Shown here: positions 16,349-26,725 of the stretch, piece by piece
Position numbering within the stretch: position 1 is the first letter of the stretch
Layout of the letters: each line of letters begins with the position of its first letter
Origin: an uncultured Propionivibrio sp.
GTDB taxonomy: Bacteria; Pseudomonadota; Gammaproteobacteria; Burkholderiales; Rhodocyclaceae
Assembly (NCBI RefSeq): GCF_963666255.1
Contig: NZ_OY762656.1
Span: forward strand, 1,054,001 to 1,118,000
Reading direction: 5' to 3'
DNA length: 64,000 bases
The notes under the pieces: generated by a model
The model's input: only the letters and a program-made list of their open reading frames with translations
The model's database searches: none
What the model was told of the DNA's origin: nothing
Translations under genes and position numbers: made by a program

Positions 16349-17269
16349 TCAGTCCCTCTTCAGGCGTTTCTTCTTCTGACCTGGTTTGGCCACTGCCTTG
16401 GCCTTGCTGCTGGTCAGCGCTTCTTCGGGAATCGCTTCGGGTTGGCGCTTGGCCAGCACCATGACCTCGTTGTAGTTCTCCACGCCTGCCGTTGGCTCGC
16501 AGAAAATGCGCGCAAACGAGTAGGATGTATCGCGTTCGATATGCGTGATCCGCGCGACAGGAAGACCGACCGGGAAGATGCCGTCGAGTCCCGAGGTGAC
16601 GAGCACATCACCGTTCTGGACGTCGGCGTTGGCCGGCATGAAACGCAGTTCAAGCTGGCCGCTGCCGAGGCCGAAGACGACCGAGCGCAGGCCGTTGCGG
16701 ACGATCTGGACCGGCACCGACTGTTCCTTGTCGGTAATCAGCGCGATCTCCGAGACGAACGGGAAAATTCGGGTCACCTGCCCGACGACGCCGGCCTCGT
16801 CAATGACCGGCTGTCCGGCTTCGATGCGGTGCTGTTGTCCCTTGTCGACGACGATTCTGCGCGAGAACGGGTCGCGGGCCGCGTAAACGATCCGGGCTAC
16901 AATGCCATCGACATGCTGGCGTTCGCGCATGTCGAGCAACTGGCGCAGGTGCGAATTCTCGCTCTCGAGCTGGCGTACACGCAGCAGCACCGAGGCGCTT
17001 TCGAGCTGGTCGCGCTTGAGCTTGGTGTTTTCTTCCTGGAAGCGGGTGATGCCGGTCAGATATTGACCGCCGTTGCTCAGCAGTTCGATCGGCGCATGCG
17101 CCGCGACATGCAAGGGATAGGTGACCAGCGAGAGCGTCGAGCGCAGGAGCTCCAGCGTCTGGAAGCGCGCGTCGACGAATAGCAGCGCGGTCGACAGCGC
17201 CGCGTAAAATGACAGACGCGCCAGCGGCGCGGGTCCCCGCTTGAAAAATGGAGGCGGCTGCTGGTCCAT
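16349..17269 (-). CDS. mreC: cell shape-determining protein MreC
   Basis: MreC links cytoplasmic MreB to the periplasmic wall enzymes and activates PBP2/RodA. The 306-residue protein has one membrane segment (about 20-45), a coiled-coil stretch (about 75-115), and the beta-rich MreC domain (DGIVARIVYAARDPFSRRI, GQPVIDEAGVVGQV). A Lys-rich C-terminal tail (KAKAVAKPGQKKKRLKRD) is present. It follows mreB after 115 bases. Confidence 0.95.
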   Translation of the reverse strand: MDQQPPPFFKRGPAPLARLSFYAALSTALLFVDARFQTLELLRSTLSLVTYPLHVAAHAPIELLSNGGQYLTGITRFQEENTKLKRDQLESASVLLRVRQLESENSHLRQLLDMRERQHVDGIVARIVYAARDPFSRRIVVDKGQQHRIEAGQPVIDEAGVVGQVTRIFPFVSEIALITDKEQSVPVQIVRNGLRSVVFGLGSGQLELRFMPANADVQNGDVLVTSGLDGIFPVGLPVARITHIERDTSYSFARIFCEPTAGVENYNEVMVLAKRQPEAIPEEALTSSKAKAVAKPGQKKKRLKRD

Positions 17270-17298
17270 GCGTTAAGGATTCGGAAACGTATGCGGCG

Positions 17299-17315
17299 GG
17301 CGGCCGTCGGCCGCC
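17299..17315 (-). repeat. GC-rich hairpin between mreB and mreC
   Basis: A 7-base-pair stem, GGCGGCC/GGCCGCC with a 3-base loop, sits in the 115-base mreB-mreC gap. There is no U-tract on the minus strand. It could stabilise the mreB 3' end or reduce readthrough into mreC, but this is only a structural observation. Confidence 0.4.
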
Positions 17316-17384
17316 TTCGCTGCCTGAACGATCCAGGCGTTGATGCGCGATGCGTGACCGATCACCCTCGACTCGACAGAAGAC

Positions 17385-18524
<1,140 letters not shown>

Positions 18525-18812
18525 ATGTCGCTTTCCCTGGAACAAGTTCATCGCGTTGCCCAGTTGGCGCGGCTCGAAATCAGCGATGCCGAGGCCGAAA
18601 CGACGCGAACCCAACTCAACGCCATCTTCACCCTGATCGAGGCGATGCAGGCCGTCGATACGAAGGGGATCGAGCCGATGGCGCACGCACAGGATCTGTC
18701 GCAGCGCCTGCGGCCGGATGAAGTGACCGAAATCGACCGGCGCGCGGCCTTTCAGGCGGTGTCGCCCGAGGTCGAGGCCGGCTTGTTCCTAGTGCCGAAG
18801 GTGATCGAATGA
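18525..18812 (+). CDS. gatC: Asp-tRNA(Asn)/Glu-tRNA(Gln) amidotransferase subunit GatC
   Basis: GatC is the small subunit that clamps GatA to GatB in the tRNA-dependent amidotransferase. The 95-residue product matches the family along its length ([44 protein letters not shown]). It opens the gatCAB operon and its stop overlaps the gatA start by 4 bases. Confidence 0.96.
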   Translation: MSLSLEQVHRVAQLARLEISDAEAETTRTQLNAIFTLIEAMQAVDTKGIEPMAHAQDLSQRLRPDEVTEIDRRAAFQAVSPEVEAGLFLVPKVIE

Positions 18813-20263
18813 TCGAACGCAGTCTGAAATCGCTCGCCGCCGCGCTCGCGGGCAAGGAAATCTCGAGCGTCGAACTGACGCAGCTCTACCTGGACCGGAT
18901 CGCCCGGTTCAATCCCGACATCAACGCGTATATCACCGTTGACCCCGAAAAAAGCCTGGCGCAGGCGAAAGCGGCGGATGCGCGGATCGCCGCCGGACAA
19001 GCAGCGGCGCTGACCGGTATCCCTCTGGCGCAGAAGGACATTTTCTGCGCGGAAGGCTGGCGCACGACCTGCGGCTCGAAAATGCTCGACAATTTCGTCA
19101 GCCCCTACGACGCGACCGTCATCGAGCGGCTGAATGCGGCGGGTGCCGTGATTCTCGGCAAGACGAACATGGACGAGTTCGCCATGGGTTCGTCGAACGA
19201 AACTTCCTATTTCGGCGCGGTGAAGAATCCCTGGGATCGCGACCGCGTTTCCGGTGGTTCGTCGGGCGGTTCGGCCGCTGCGGTGGCAGCGCGTCTGGCG
19301 CCGGCGGCGACGGCAACCGACACCGGCGGTTCGATCCGTCAGCCGGCGGCGCTCTGCGGGCTGACCGGCCTCAAGCCGACTTACGGCGTCGTCTCCCGCT
19401 ACGGCATGATCGCCTACGCCTCGTCGCTCGACCAGGGCGGGCCGATGGCGCGCTCGGCCGAAGATTGCGCGCTGCTGCTTGGGAACATGGCTGGTTTCGA
19501 TCCGCGCGATTCGACCAGCCTCGAACGTCCAGCCGACGATTACCTGCGCGATATCGAGCGCCCGCTCGCGGGGCTGCGTATCGGTCTGCCGAAGGAATTC
19601 TTCGGCGAAGGCTGTGATGCGGCTGTCATGGCCAGTATCGAGGCCGCGATCGCGGAATACCGCAAGCTCGGCGCCGAAACGGTCGAGGTGAGCCTGCCGA
19701 ACATGAAACTGTCGGTGCCGGCGTACTACGTCATCGCGCCGGCGGAAGCCAGTTCCAACCTGTCGCGCTATGACGGCGTGCGCTACGGCTATCGCGCCCC
19801 CGAGTATGCCGATCTCAACGACATGTATGCCAAGACGCGGGCGCAAGGCTTCGGCGATGAGGTCAAGCGGCGCATCCTGATCGGCACCTACGTGCTCTCG
19901 CACGGTTACTACGACGCTTATTATCTGCAGGCGCAGCGCATCCGCCGGTTGATCGCCGACGATTTTCGCGCTGCCTTCACCCAGTGCGATGTCATCATGG
20001 GACCGACGAGCCCGACGACGGCGTTCAAGCTGGGCGAGAAAATCGACGACCCGGTGCAGATGTATCTGTTTGACATCTATACGCTGGGCGTCAATCTCGC
20101 CGGTCTGCCCGGCATGTCGATTCCCTGCGGACTGGCCGGAGATATGCCAGTTGGATTGCAGCTGATCGGCGATTATTTCAGCGAGGCGCGCCTGCTCAAC
20201 GTCGCACATCGCTATCAGCAGGCGACCGACTGGCACCTGCGCCGTCCTGTGGGCCTCGATTGA
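18809..20263 (+). CDS. gatA: Asp-tRNA(Asn)/Glu-tRNA(Gln) amidotransferase subunit GatA
   Basis: GatA releases ammonia from glutamine or asparagine for amidation of misacylated tRNA. The 484-residue protein carries the amidase signature: catalytic Lys in PLAQKDIFC, the glycine/serine-rich loop [15 protein letters not shown], and the nucleophile region [16 protein letters not shown]. Length is normal. It overlaps gatC and precedes gatB by 70 bases. Confidence 0.98.
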   Translation: MIERSLKSLAAALAGKEISSVELTQLYLDRIARFNPDINAYITVDPEKSLAQAKAADARIAAGQAAALTGIPLAQKDIFCAEGWRTTCGSKMLDNFVSPYDATVIERLNAAGAVILGKTNMDEFAMGSSNETSYFGAVKNPWDRDRVSGGSSGGSAAAVAARLAPAATATDTGGSIRQPAALCGLTGLKPTYGVVSRYGMIAYASSLDQGGPMARSAEDCALLLGNMAGFDPRDSTSLERPADDYLRDIERPLAGLRIGLPKEFFGEGCDAAVMASIEAAIAEYRKLGAETVEVSLPNMKLSVPAYYVIAPAEASSNLSRYDGVRYGYRAPEYADLNDMYAKTRAQGFGDEVKRRILIGTYVLSHGYYDAYYLQAQRIRRLIADDFRAAFTQCDVIMGPTSPTTAFKLGEKIDDPVQMYLFDIYTLGVNLAGLPGMSIPCGLAGDMPVGLQLIGDYFSEARLLNVAHRYQQATDWHLRRPVGLD

Positions 20264-20295
20264 GGTCGGTGCGTCGCGACGATTTGGGTGGAAAT

Positions 20296-20312
20296 GCGCA
20301 GCCTGGCTGCGC
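20296..20312 (+). repeat. small hairpin between gatA and gatB
   Basis: GCGCAGC (20296-20302) and GCTGCGC (20306-20312) form a perfect 7-base-pair stem with a 3-base loop, about 20 bases before the gatB start. There is no U-tract. Its role is unknown; it may affect gatB translation or mRNA stability. Confidence 0.45.
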
Positions 20313-20333
20313 TTGATGAGAGAGTCATAAACG

Positions 20334-21785
20334 ATGAAACAATGGGAAGTCGTCATCGGCATCGAGACGCATGTGCAGTTGCAGACGCGCTCGAAGATCT
20401 TCTCCGGCAGTTCGACGGCCTTCGGCGCCGCGCCGAATGTTCAGGCCAACGCTGTCGACCTCGCTTTGCCCGGCGTGTTGCCGGTGCTCAACCGTGGCGC
20501 CGTTGAATGCGCGATCCGCTTCGGCCTCGCGGTCGAGGGCGAAGTGGCGCCGAAGTCGGTATTCGCGCGCAAGAATTACTTTTATCCCGATCTGCCGAAG
20601 GGCTACCAGATCAGCCAGTACGAGTTGCCGGTGGTGGTCGGCGGGAAGTTGAGCATCACGCTTGGTGAAGGCGATGCGGCCGTCGAGAAGACGATCAACC
20701 TGACGCGGGCACACCTCGAGGAAGACGCCGGCAAGTCGCTGCACGAGGATTTCCACGGCAAGTCGGGGATCGATCTCAACCGTGCTGGAACGCCGCTGCT
20801 CGAAATTGTCACCGAACCGGACATGCGCTCGTCGGCGGAGGCGGTGGCCTATGCGCGGGCGCTGCACGCGCTCGTGCGCTGGATCGGTATTTGCGACGGC
20901 AACATGCAGGAGGGCTCTTTCCGTTGCGACGCCAACGTTTCGGTCCGTCCGGTCGGTCAGCAGGAATTCGGCACCCGTCGCGAAATCAAGAACCTCAACT
21001 CGTTCCGGTTCATGCAGCAGGCGATCGACTACGAGGTCAGCTGGCAGATCAACGAGATCGAGGAAGGCCGTGCGATCCAGCAGGCGACCGTGCTGTTCGA
21101 CCCGGATACGGGCGAAACGCGGTCCATGCGCACCAAGGAAGACGCGCACGATTACCGCTATTTCCCCGATCCCGATCTGCTGCCGCTGATGATCGACCGC
21201 GACTGGGTGGCGCGCACGCGCGCCGACATGCCGGAACTGCCGACGGCCAAGAAGCAGCGCTTCGTTGCCGATTTTGGTTTGTCTGCCTATGACGCAACGA
21301 CCCTGACGGCGTCGCTCGATATCGCCGATTACTACGAGGCGGCCGTGGTCGTTGCCGGCAAGGGCGCGGCCAAGCCTTGCGCCAACTGGGTGATGGTCGA
21401 TCTGGCAGCGCGGCTCAACAAGGACGGGCGCGACATCGCGTCGTCGCCGGTGTCAGCGGCGCAGTTGGGCGGACTCGTGGCACGGATTGCCGACAACACG
21501 ATCTCGAACAACATCGCCAAGAAAGTGTTCGAGGCACTGTGGGCCGGTGAAGGTCAGAGCGCCGACGAAATCATCGAGAAGCAGGGCCTCAAGCAGATCA
21601 CCGATACCGGTGCGATCGAGAAACTGATCGACGAGGTGCTTGCCGCCAATGCCGCGATGGTCGCGGAATTCAAGGCTGGCAAGGAAAAAGCGTTCAACGC
21701 GCTGGTTGGCCAGGCGATGAAGGCGACCAAGGGCAAGGCCAACCCGCAGCAGGTCAACGAACTGCTGCGTAAGAAACTGGGCTGA
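20334..21785 (+). CDS. gatB: Asp-tRNA(Asn)/Glu-tRNA(Gln) amidotransferase subunit GatB
   Basis: GatB binds misacylated tRNA and performs the phosphorylation/amidation step. The 483-residue protein starts [18 protein letters not shown] and shows the family motifs [35 protein letters not shown] and [17 protein letters not shown]. The C-terminal helical YqeY-like tail (about 410-483) is present. It is the last gene of gatCAB and converges on pyrE. Confidence 0.98.
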   Translation: MKQWEVVIGIETHVQLQTRSKIFSGSSTAFGAAPNVQANAVDLALPGVLPVLNRGAVECAIRFGLAVEGEVAPKSVFARKNYFYPDLPKGYQISQYELPVVVGGKLSITLGEGDAAVEKTINLTRAHLEEDAGKSLHEDFHGKSGIDLNRAGTPLLEIVTEPDMRSSAEAVAYARALHALVRWIGICDGNMQEGSFRCDANVSVRPVGQQEFGTRREIKNLNSFRFMQQAIDYEVSWQINEIEEGRAIQQATVLFDPDTGETRSMRTKEDAHDYRYFPDPDLLPLMIDRDWVARTRADMPELPTAKKQRFVADFGLSAYDATTLTASLDIADYYEAAVVVAGKGAAKPCANWVMVDLAARLNKDGRDIASSPVSAAQLGGLVARIADNTISNNIAKKVFEALWAGEGQSADEIIEKQGLKQITDTGAIEKLIDEVLAANAAMVAEFKAGKEKAFNALVGQAMKATKGKANPQQVNELLRKKLG

Positions 21786-21801
21786 GCCCGGGGGGGGGTG
21801 G

Positions 21802-21824
21802 CGCCGTCCGGCGACCGGACGGCG
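21802..21824. terminator. strong hairpin between convergent gatB and pyrE
   Basis: CGCCGTCCGG (21802-21811) pairs perfectly with CCGGACGGCG (21815-21824) around a 3-base loop, giving a 10-base-pair GC stem in the 50-base gap between converging genes. No U-tract follows on either strand, so it is a candidate bidirectional terminator or mRNA-end stabiliser rather than a textbook terminator. Confidence 0.55.
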
Positions 21825-21835
21825 GTGAGGATGCG

Positions 21836-22483
21836 TCAGGCCGACAGGCTGACGCCGTACTGCTGCCGGTAGCGCGCGACGGCTTCTTCGTGTTGCTTGA
21901 AGTCGGGGCGATTGCGCAGGTAGGCCATGAGGTCGTCGAGCGTGGCGACGGCGACGACGGGAATGCCGAAGTCGCGTCGGACTTCCTGGACCGCCGACAA
22001 TTCGCCGGTACCGCGTTCCATCCGGTCGAGCGCGATGACGACACCGCAGGGCGTCGCCCCGGCGGCACGGATGATTTCCACCGATTCACGCACCGAAGTG
22101 CCTGCCGAAATGACGTCGTCAATGATCAGGACGCGGCCGGAAAGCGGAGCGCCGATGATGTTGCCGCCTTCACCATGGTCCTTGGCTTCCTTGCGGTTGA
22201 AGGCGAAGGGCAGGTTGTGTCCGGTGCGGGCGAGTGCCAGCGCGCTGACCGAGACGAGCGGAATGCCCTTGTAGGCCGGGCCGAACAGCATATCGACCGG
22301 CGTGCCGCTGGCGAGGATGGCCATGGCGTAGAATTGCGAAATCCGGTCGAGCGAGGCGCCGTCGTCGAACAGGCCGGCGTTGAAGAAGTACGGCGAGAGC
22401 CGGCCTGCCTTGGTCTTGAATTCGCCAAAACGCAGAACGTTCTGGTTGAGGGCGAATTCGATGAATTCCTGGCGAAAGTCCAT
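21836..22483 (-). CDS. pyrE: orotate phosphoribosyltransferase
   Basis: PyrE converts orotate and PRPP to OMP in pyrimidine synthesis. The 215-residue protein begins [20 protein letters not shown] and contains the PRPP-binding motif [17 protein letters not shown] plus [15 protein letters not shown], the catalytic loop. Length is typical. It is divergent from xth across only 35 bases, so their promoters must be interleaved with each other or with coding sequence. Confidence 0.98.
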   Translation of the reverse strand: MDFRQEFIEFALNQNVLRFGEFKTKAGRLSPYFFNAGLFDDGASLDRISQFYAMAILASGTPVDMLFGPAYKGIPLVSVSALALARTGHNLPFAFNRKEAKDHGEGGNIIGAPLSGRVLIIDDVISAGTSVRESVEIIRAAGATPCGVVIALDRMERGTGELSAVQEVRRDFGIPVVAVATLDDLMAYLRNRPDFKQHEEAVARYRQQYGVSLSA

Positions 22484-22518
22484 AAAACACCAAACATGAA
22501 TACGGTTGCGAGAGGCAA

Positions 22519-23301
22519 ATGGTACGCATCATTACCCTAAATCTCAATGGAATTCGTTCGGCATGGAGCAAGGGCGTCTTCCCCTGGCTGGCCGCTCAGG
22601 ATGCCGATGTCGTTTGCCTGCAGGAGGTCAAGGCGCAGCTCGCGGATCTGTCCGACGAGATGCGCGCCCCCGAAGGTTTTCACGCTTATTACCATCTGGC
22701 CGAACGCAAGGGCTACAGCGGCGTCGGTCTGTGGTGCCGACGGCCGCCCGATGCGGTGATCGAAGGCCTGGGCGATGCCGAATTCGATGCCGAGGGGCGT
22801 TATCTGCGGGCCGATTTCGGCGCGCTGTCGGTCGTTTCGCTCTATTTGCCGTCGGGATCGAGTTCGCCGGAGCGGCAGGAAGCCAAGTTCCGCTTCATGG
22901 ACCGTTTCCACCCGGTGCTGGCCGATCTTGCCGCCAGCGGCCGCGATGTTGTCGTTTGCGGCGACTGGAACATCGCACATCGCGAGATCGACCTGAAGAA
23001 CTGGAGGAGCAATCGAAAGAATTCCGGTTTTTTACCGGAGGAACGGGCCTGGGTCGGCAGGCTCCTGGACGAATCCGGCTGGGTTGACGCCTATCGGCGC
23101 CTTTATCCCGAAGCGACCGAGGAGTGTTACACCTGGTGGAGCAACCGCGGACAAGCCTGGGCCAAGAACGTCGGTTGGCGGCTCGATTATCAGTTGGCGA
23201 CACCGGCGCTGGCGGCCTTGGCGCAATCGGCCTCGGTCTACAAGGAACAGCGGTTTTCCGATCACGCGCCATTGACGATCGACTACGACCGTATGCCATA
23301 G
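22519..23301 (+). CDS. xth: exodeoxyribonuclease III (AP endonuclease)
   Basis: This 260-residue enzyme of the EEP nuclease fold cleaves DNA at abasic sites and degrades 3' ends. Key motifs: N-terminal [12 protein letters not shown], metal ligand Glu in CLQEVKAQ, catalytic [15 protein letters not shown], and the C-terminal [11 protein letters not shown] with the catalytic Asp-His pair. It would act downstream of uracil glycosylases such as the SMUG1 homologue encoded about 1.5 kb away. Confidence 0.96.
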   Translation: MVRIITLNLNGIRSAWSKGVFPWLAAQDADVVCLQEVKAQLADLSDEMRAPEGFHAYYHLAERKGYSGVGLWCRRPPDAVIEGLGDAEFDAEGRYLRADFGALSVVSLYLPSGSSSPERQEAKFRFMDRFHPVLADLAASGRDVVVCGDWNIAHREIDLKNWRSNRKNSGFLPEERAWVGRLLDESGWVDAYRRLYPEATEECYTWWSNRGQAWAKNVGWRLDYQLATPALAALAQSASVYKEQRFSDHAPLTIDYDRMP

Positions 23302-23411
23302 TGCTTGGCAATTGCTTAGTCACGGCAAATTCGATACCCTGTGCAGGACGCAGGCAAAGTGCCTGAAATACCGGGACGTCGCCGCCAAATTCCTTTACCG
23401 AGAGGCTTACC

Positions 23412-23732
23412 ATGTCTGAATATTCCGAAGTGGGCTGCTGCAGCAAGCAGAAGCTGGTCGATGACCTGAAAAACGTTGTTGCCGACGCCGAAGAAATTTT
23501 GCGGGCAACGGCCGGTGTCGCCGGCGAAAAGATGGTCGAGTTGCGCGAGCGTGTTGGCGAGCGCTTGGCTGATGCCAAGATTCGCCTGGCCGATGCCGAA
23601 GCGCTGGTCGTCGACAAGACGCGTGCCGCGGCGCGCGCGACTGACGAATACGTCAAGGAAAACCCCTGGCAGGCGGTGGGTGTTGCCGCTGGCATCGGCT
23701 TCCTGATCGGCGTTATCGTCAGCCGTCGCTAG
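23412..23732 (+). CDS. ElaB/YqjD/DUF883 family membrane-anchored ribosome-binding protein
   Basis: The 106-residue protein has a helical, charged N-terminal part with alternating Ala/Glu/Lys and ends in a single membrane segment plus basic tail (VGVAAGIGFLIGVIVSRR), the hallmark of the ElaB/YqjD group. E. coli YqjD ties inactive ribosomes to the inner membrane in stationary phase. It is followed by YqjE- and YqjK-like genes, the same order as in E. coli yqjDEK, which supports the assignment. Confidence 0.88.
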   Translation: MSEYSEVGCCSKQKLVDDLKNVVADAEEILRATAGVAGEKMVELRERVGERLADAKIRLADAEALVVDKTRAAARATDEYVKENPWQAVGVAAGIGFLIGVIVSRR

Positions 23733-23743
23733 GCGAACGGCGC

Positions 23744-24151
23744 ATGGAAGAATTTTCCGGCGGCCGGGGCGGTCTGTTCGCCGCCCTCAAGAACAGTGCC
23801 GCGACGCTGCTGGCAAGCGGCAGGACGCGGCTTGAACTCTTCGCCAACGAGATTGAGGAGGAGAAGCTTCGCGCTGTCCGCATTCTCGTGATGGTGCTGG
23901 GGGCGGCGTTCTGCCTCGGCTTCGGCGTGCTTGTGCTGATTCTCTTCCTGACCGTCTTGTTCTGGGAAAGCCGGGTCATGGTGCTCGGCGTGTCGACCGG
24001 CATTCTGCTGGTGGCCGGTTATCTCTTTGCGGGGGGGTTGCAACGCGCCCTGCAGCGCCCGGAACGGATGTTCGCGGCGAGTCTTGCCGAACTCGAAGAA
24101 GATTTGCGTCAGCTGAAAGCGGGCCTCGATCATGATGCAGCGTCTAAATGA
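23744..24151 (+). CDS. YqjE-like phage holin family membrane protein
   Basis: This 135-residue inner-membrane protein has two adjacent hydrophobic segments (about 46-70 and 78-100) between charged ends, matching the YqjE/Phage_holin_3_6 family. No lysis genes are nearby, so the family name does not mean a phage origin here. It starts 11 bases after the YqjD-like gene and overlaps the next gene by 20 bases. Confidence 0.8.
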   Translation: MEEFSGGRGGLFAALKNSAATLLASGRTRLELFANEIEEEKLRAVRILVMVLGAAFCLGFGVLVLILFLTVLFWESRVMVLGVSTGILLVAGYLFAGGLQRALQRPERMFAASLAELEEDLRQLKAGLDHDAASK

Positions 24152-24452
24152 GCTTCATCTTGAGCGGGGAAAACTGCTCGAACGCATCACGACACAGCGC
24201 TATGTGCTGATCAACGAGGTTCAGCCGATCCGGGCGACGCTCGATCGTGCCGACCACGTGATTGCGGCGGCGCGATCGGGAATCGAGACGGTCAAGCGTT
24301 ATCCGGCGCTCGCCGGCGTCGCCGCTGCGCTCGTCTGCATCCTCAATGCGCGCCGGGCGTTCCGGTTGGCGCGACGCGGCTTCTTCCTCTGGCGCACCTG
24401 GCGTTCATTACGGGAGCGTTTGCTCATGTCGGGTTGGCCGGGGTTCCGATGA
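24132..24452 (+). CDS. YqjK-like family protein
   Basis: The product is 106 residues: a charged helical N-terminus (LERGKLLERITTQR), a central hydrophobic stretch (about 66-78), then a basic segment (RRAFRLARRGFFLWRTWRSL). Size, layout and position after YqjD- and YqjE-like genes fit YqjK. The function of the family is unknown. Two adjacent ATG codons (24132 and 24135) could both serve as start. Confidence 0.72.
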   Translation: MMQRLNELHLERGKLLERITTQRYVLINEVQPIRATLDRADHVIAAARSGIETVKRYPALAGVAAALVCILNARRAFRLARRGFFLWRTWRSLRERLLMSGWPGFR

Positions 24453-24760
24453 GCGAGACTCCGCCCGAAAAACCGTCGTCTGGCTTACTTTCCCGTGCGT
24501 GGGCGTCGCAGCGCACCCAGGCCAGGGTGCTGGTCAGTGATCTGGTGCGCATGCGCGGTTTGATGCCTTTGTTGATGAAGCATCGCAATGGCGGCGTATG
24601 GACACCCAACGAACGCGCCGAACTGCTGGTGCAGTTGCGCATCCTGTCGCGCGTTTCGCCGTATCTGCTCCTCTTGTTGTTGCCAGGCTCGGCATTGCTG
24701 TTGCCGGCGTATGCCTGGTGGCTCGACCGGCGGCGCAAGCCGCGAGCGGCGCTCCGCTAA
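24449..24760 (+). CDS. small membrane protein of unknown function
   Basis: The gene encodes 103 residues. I start at ATG 24449, which overlaps the preceding stop as ATGA; a TTG five codons upstream is less likely. The protein has a polar N-terminus, a weakly conserved-looking middle (GLMPLLMKHRNGGVWTPNER) and one hydrophobic segment near the C-terminus (about 72-90) before a basic tail. I do not recognise the family. Tight coupling to the YqjDEK-like genes suggests an envelope or stationary-phase role, by inference only. Confidence 0.6.
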   Translation: MSETPPEKPSSGLLSRAWASQRTQARVLVSDLVRMRGLMPLLMKHRNGGVWTPNERAELLVQLRILSRVSPYLLLLLLPGSALLLPAYAWWLDRRRKPRAALR

Positions 24761-24764
24761 CTTC

Positions 24765-25496
24765 TCAGTCGGCCCACAGTCCCAGCGCAGCAAGTTGCCG
24801 GGTGGCGGCTTCGGCCCAGCCGCGGTTGGCGGCGGGGCTGGCCGGACTCGGGTGGAGTACCTTGCCGATCTTGCGCGGCTCACCTTTCAATGCCTCCAGG
24901 GCTCGGGCTTCGGCGAAGGCGCCGATGCCAATGACCCATTCGGGTTGCAGGATCGCCACGATCTGCCGCAGATGTTCGTCGCAGGCGGCGTAGAGCGGTG
25001 CGCTTTCGGCGGTCGGCAGCTTGTCCGGGGTGAGATTGCGACCTTGGTCGAAGAAGGCGAGCGGACAGTAGTTGGCGACGAAATGCTCGGCAAAGAACTG
25101 TTCAGCGGTGCCGAAACGTTGCTGGAACAGCGCCCACAGCCGCCGTCCGCTCACTTCCGAACGGGTGCAGGCGAAGCCCTCGATCGGGCGTTTTGGGTTT
25201 TCGACGACGGGCTTGTCGACCTGAGCCTCAATTCCCATCCAGTCGCGCGCCGCGGCGATTTCGCCGAATGGGATGCCGCACTGGACCATTCCGAACGGCC
25301 CCGGATTCATGCCGACGAAGATCACCTTCTTGCGACCGCCGCCGAAACGGCGCAGATAGATCTCGTGCGGCGCCCAGGCGTAGTCGAGCGGGTTGTACAG
25401 GTGCGAGACCGGCGGCGCGAAGGACAGGGCGTTGACGGCGGTTGAAAGCGCACGGGCGGCGGTGATCAGGCGTTCTGAGGTGTCGTTGGGTTCCAT
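24765..25496 (-). CDS. SMUG1-type uracil-DNA glycosylase (family 3 UDG)
   Basis: SMUG1 removes uracil and oxidised pyrimidines from DNA. The 243-residue product carries the family motifs: VGMNPGPFGMVQCGIPFGE (motif 1, with the GMNPG loop) and HPSPASPAANRGW (motif 2). NYCPLAFFD and YAWAPHEIYL are also typical. The ATG complements 25494-25496 (MEPNDTSERL) and lies 31 bases inside the end of the upstream MFS gene. A longer frame upstream is spurious. Bacterial SMUG1 homologues are known but uncommon compared with Ung. xth, a likely downstream repair enzyme, lies nearby. Confidence 0.9.
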   Translation of the reverse strand: MEPNDTSERLITAARALSTAVNALSFAPPVSHLYNPLDYAWAPHEIYLRRFGGGRKKVIFVGMNPGPFGMVQCGIPFGEIAAARDWMGIEAQVDKPVVENPKRPIEGFACTRSEVSGRRLWALFQQRFGTAEQFFAEHFVANYCPLAFFDQGRNLTPDKLPTAESAPLYAACDEHLRQIVAILQPEWVIGIGAFAEARALEALKGEPRKIGKVLHPSPASPAANRGWAEAATRQLAALGLWAD

Positions 25497-26725
25497 GGCG
25501 CGATCTTGAAGAGGAGGAGCATGCCGGGAATGGCGAGCAGGAAGCAGAGACCGAAGAAATGGACCCAGCCCAGTTGTTCGACGAGCCAGCCGGCCGACGC
25601 GTTGACGACGGTGCGCGGCACCGCGGCGAGGCTGGTGAACAGGGCGAACTGGGTGGCCGTGTAGGCTGGGTGCGTCGTGCGGGCGATGTAGGCGACGAAG
25701 GCGGCGGTGCCGAGTCCGACGCCGAAGGCTTCGACGCCGATGACGAGGGCCAGCGCCAGGAGGCGTTCGGGCGTCGCCGGCGCGCTGCCGGCGCCTGCCA
25801 GCCAGGCGAAACCGAGAATGGCCAGCATTTGCACGGCGCCGAACAGCCAGAGCGAGCGGTTGATGCCCAGACGCACCATCCACAGACCGCCGAGCAGACC
25901 GCCGATGACCGAGGGCCACAGGCCGGCGTTCTTCGCCACCAGTCCGATTTCGGTCTTGGTGTAGCCCATCTCGAGATAGAACGGCGTTGCCAGCGCGGTG
26001 CAGAGCGAGTCGCCAAGCTTGTAGAGGAAGATGAAACCGAGCACCAGCAGGGCGCTCTTGAGACCCGAGCGGTGCAGGAATTCGCGGAAGGGCTCGGTTA
26101 CCGCCGCCGCCAGCGTGCGGGGTGCCGGTGCGCGACCCGGTTCGGAGACGCGCAGCGTCATGAGGAGTCCCGGCAGCATGAAGAGGCCGGTGATGGCGAA
26201 TACTTCGAACCAGGGCAGGCGGTCGGCAAGCCAGAGCGACAGCGAACCGGGGATCAGCCCGGCGACCTTGTAGGCGTTGACGTGAATGGCGTTGCCGAGT
26301 CCCAGCTCCTGGTCGTCGAGCAACTCGCGCCGGAAGGCGTCGAGGGCGATGTCGAGCGTTGCCGACAGCACGGCGATGAGCGTGGCGACGGCCGCGATGC
26401 TGGAAAGCGACTGGCTCGGCGACAAGGTACCGAGCCAGCAGATGGCGCCGACCAACGTCAGATGGGTTGCCGCCATCCAGCTGCGGCGCCGTCCGAGCCA
26501 GGGCAGCGCATAACGGTCCATCAGCGGCGCCCAGAGGAATTTCCAGGTGTAGGGAAACTGGATCAGCGCAAAGAGGCCGATTTCGCGCAGGCTGATGCCT
26601 TCTGTTTTCAGCCAGGCCGGCAGCAGGTTAAGCAGCAGGAACAGCGGTAGGCCCGAACTGAACCCGGTGAAGATGCAGATCAGCATCTTCCGGTCGAGGA
26701 GGATACGCAGACTGCCGGTCCCCAC
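25466..26725 (-). CDS. AmpG-like MFS transporter (muropeptide permease family)
   Basis: This 419-residue major facilitator protein has about twelve membrane spans. AmpG-type features include the N-terminal GFSSGLPLFLLLNLLPAWL, PYTWKFLWAPLMDRY and GRRRSWM. AmpG imports GlcNAc-anhydromuramyl peptides for cell-wall recycling. The start is GTG (complement of 26723-26725), sharing one base with the metW stop. Placement after metXW is unexpected for cell-wall recycling and may only reflect operon packing. The substrate could differ from that of E. coli AmpG. Confidence 0.85.
   Translation of the reverse strand: MGTGSLRILLDRKMLICIFTGFSSGLPLFLLLNLLPAWLKTEGISLREIGLFALIQFPYTWKFLWAPLMDRYALPWLGRRRSWMAATHLTLVGAICWLGTLSPSQSLSSIAAVATLIAVLSATLDIALDAFRRELLDDQELGLGNAIHVNAYKVAGLIPGSLSLWLADRLPWFEVFAITGLFMLPGLLMTLRVSEPGRAPAPRTLAAAVTEPFREFLHRSGLKSALLVLGFIFLYKLGDSLCTALATPFYLEMGYTKTEIGLVAKNAGLWPSVIGGLLGGLWMVRLGINRSLWLFGAVQMLAILGFAWLAGAGSAPATPERLLALALVIGVEAFGVGLGTAAFVAYIARTTHPAYTATQFALFTSLAAVPRTVVNASAGWLVEQLGWVHFFGLCFLLAIPGMLLLFKIAPWNPTTPQNA

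Noticed and set aside
18752-20362. Long open frame on the minus strand opposite gatA (536 codons)
   Set aside because: It is antisense to a clear gatA, rich in Arg/His/Gly, has no recognisable domain, and is the usual shadow of a GC-rich gene.
23744-24151. Holin-family hit as a sign of prophage
   Set aside because: The YqjD- and YqjK-like neighbours and the absence of lysis or structural phage genes point to the chromosomal YqjE family.
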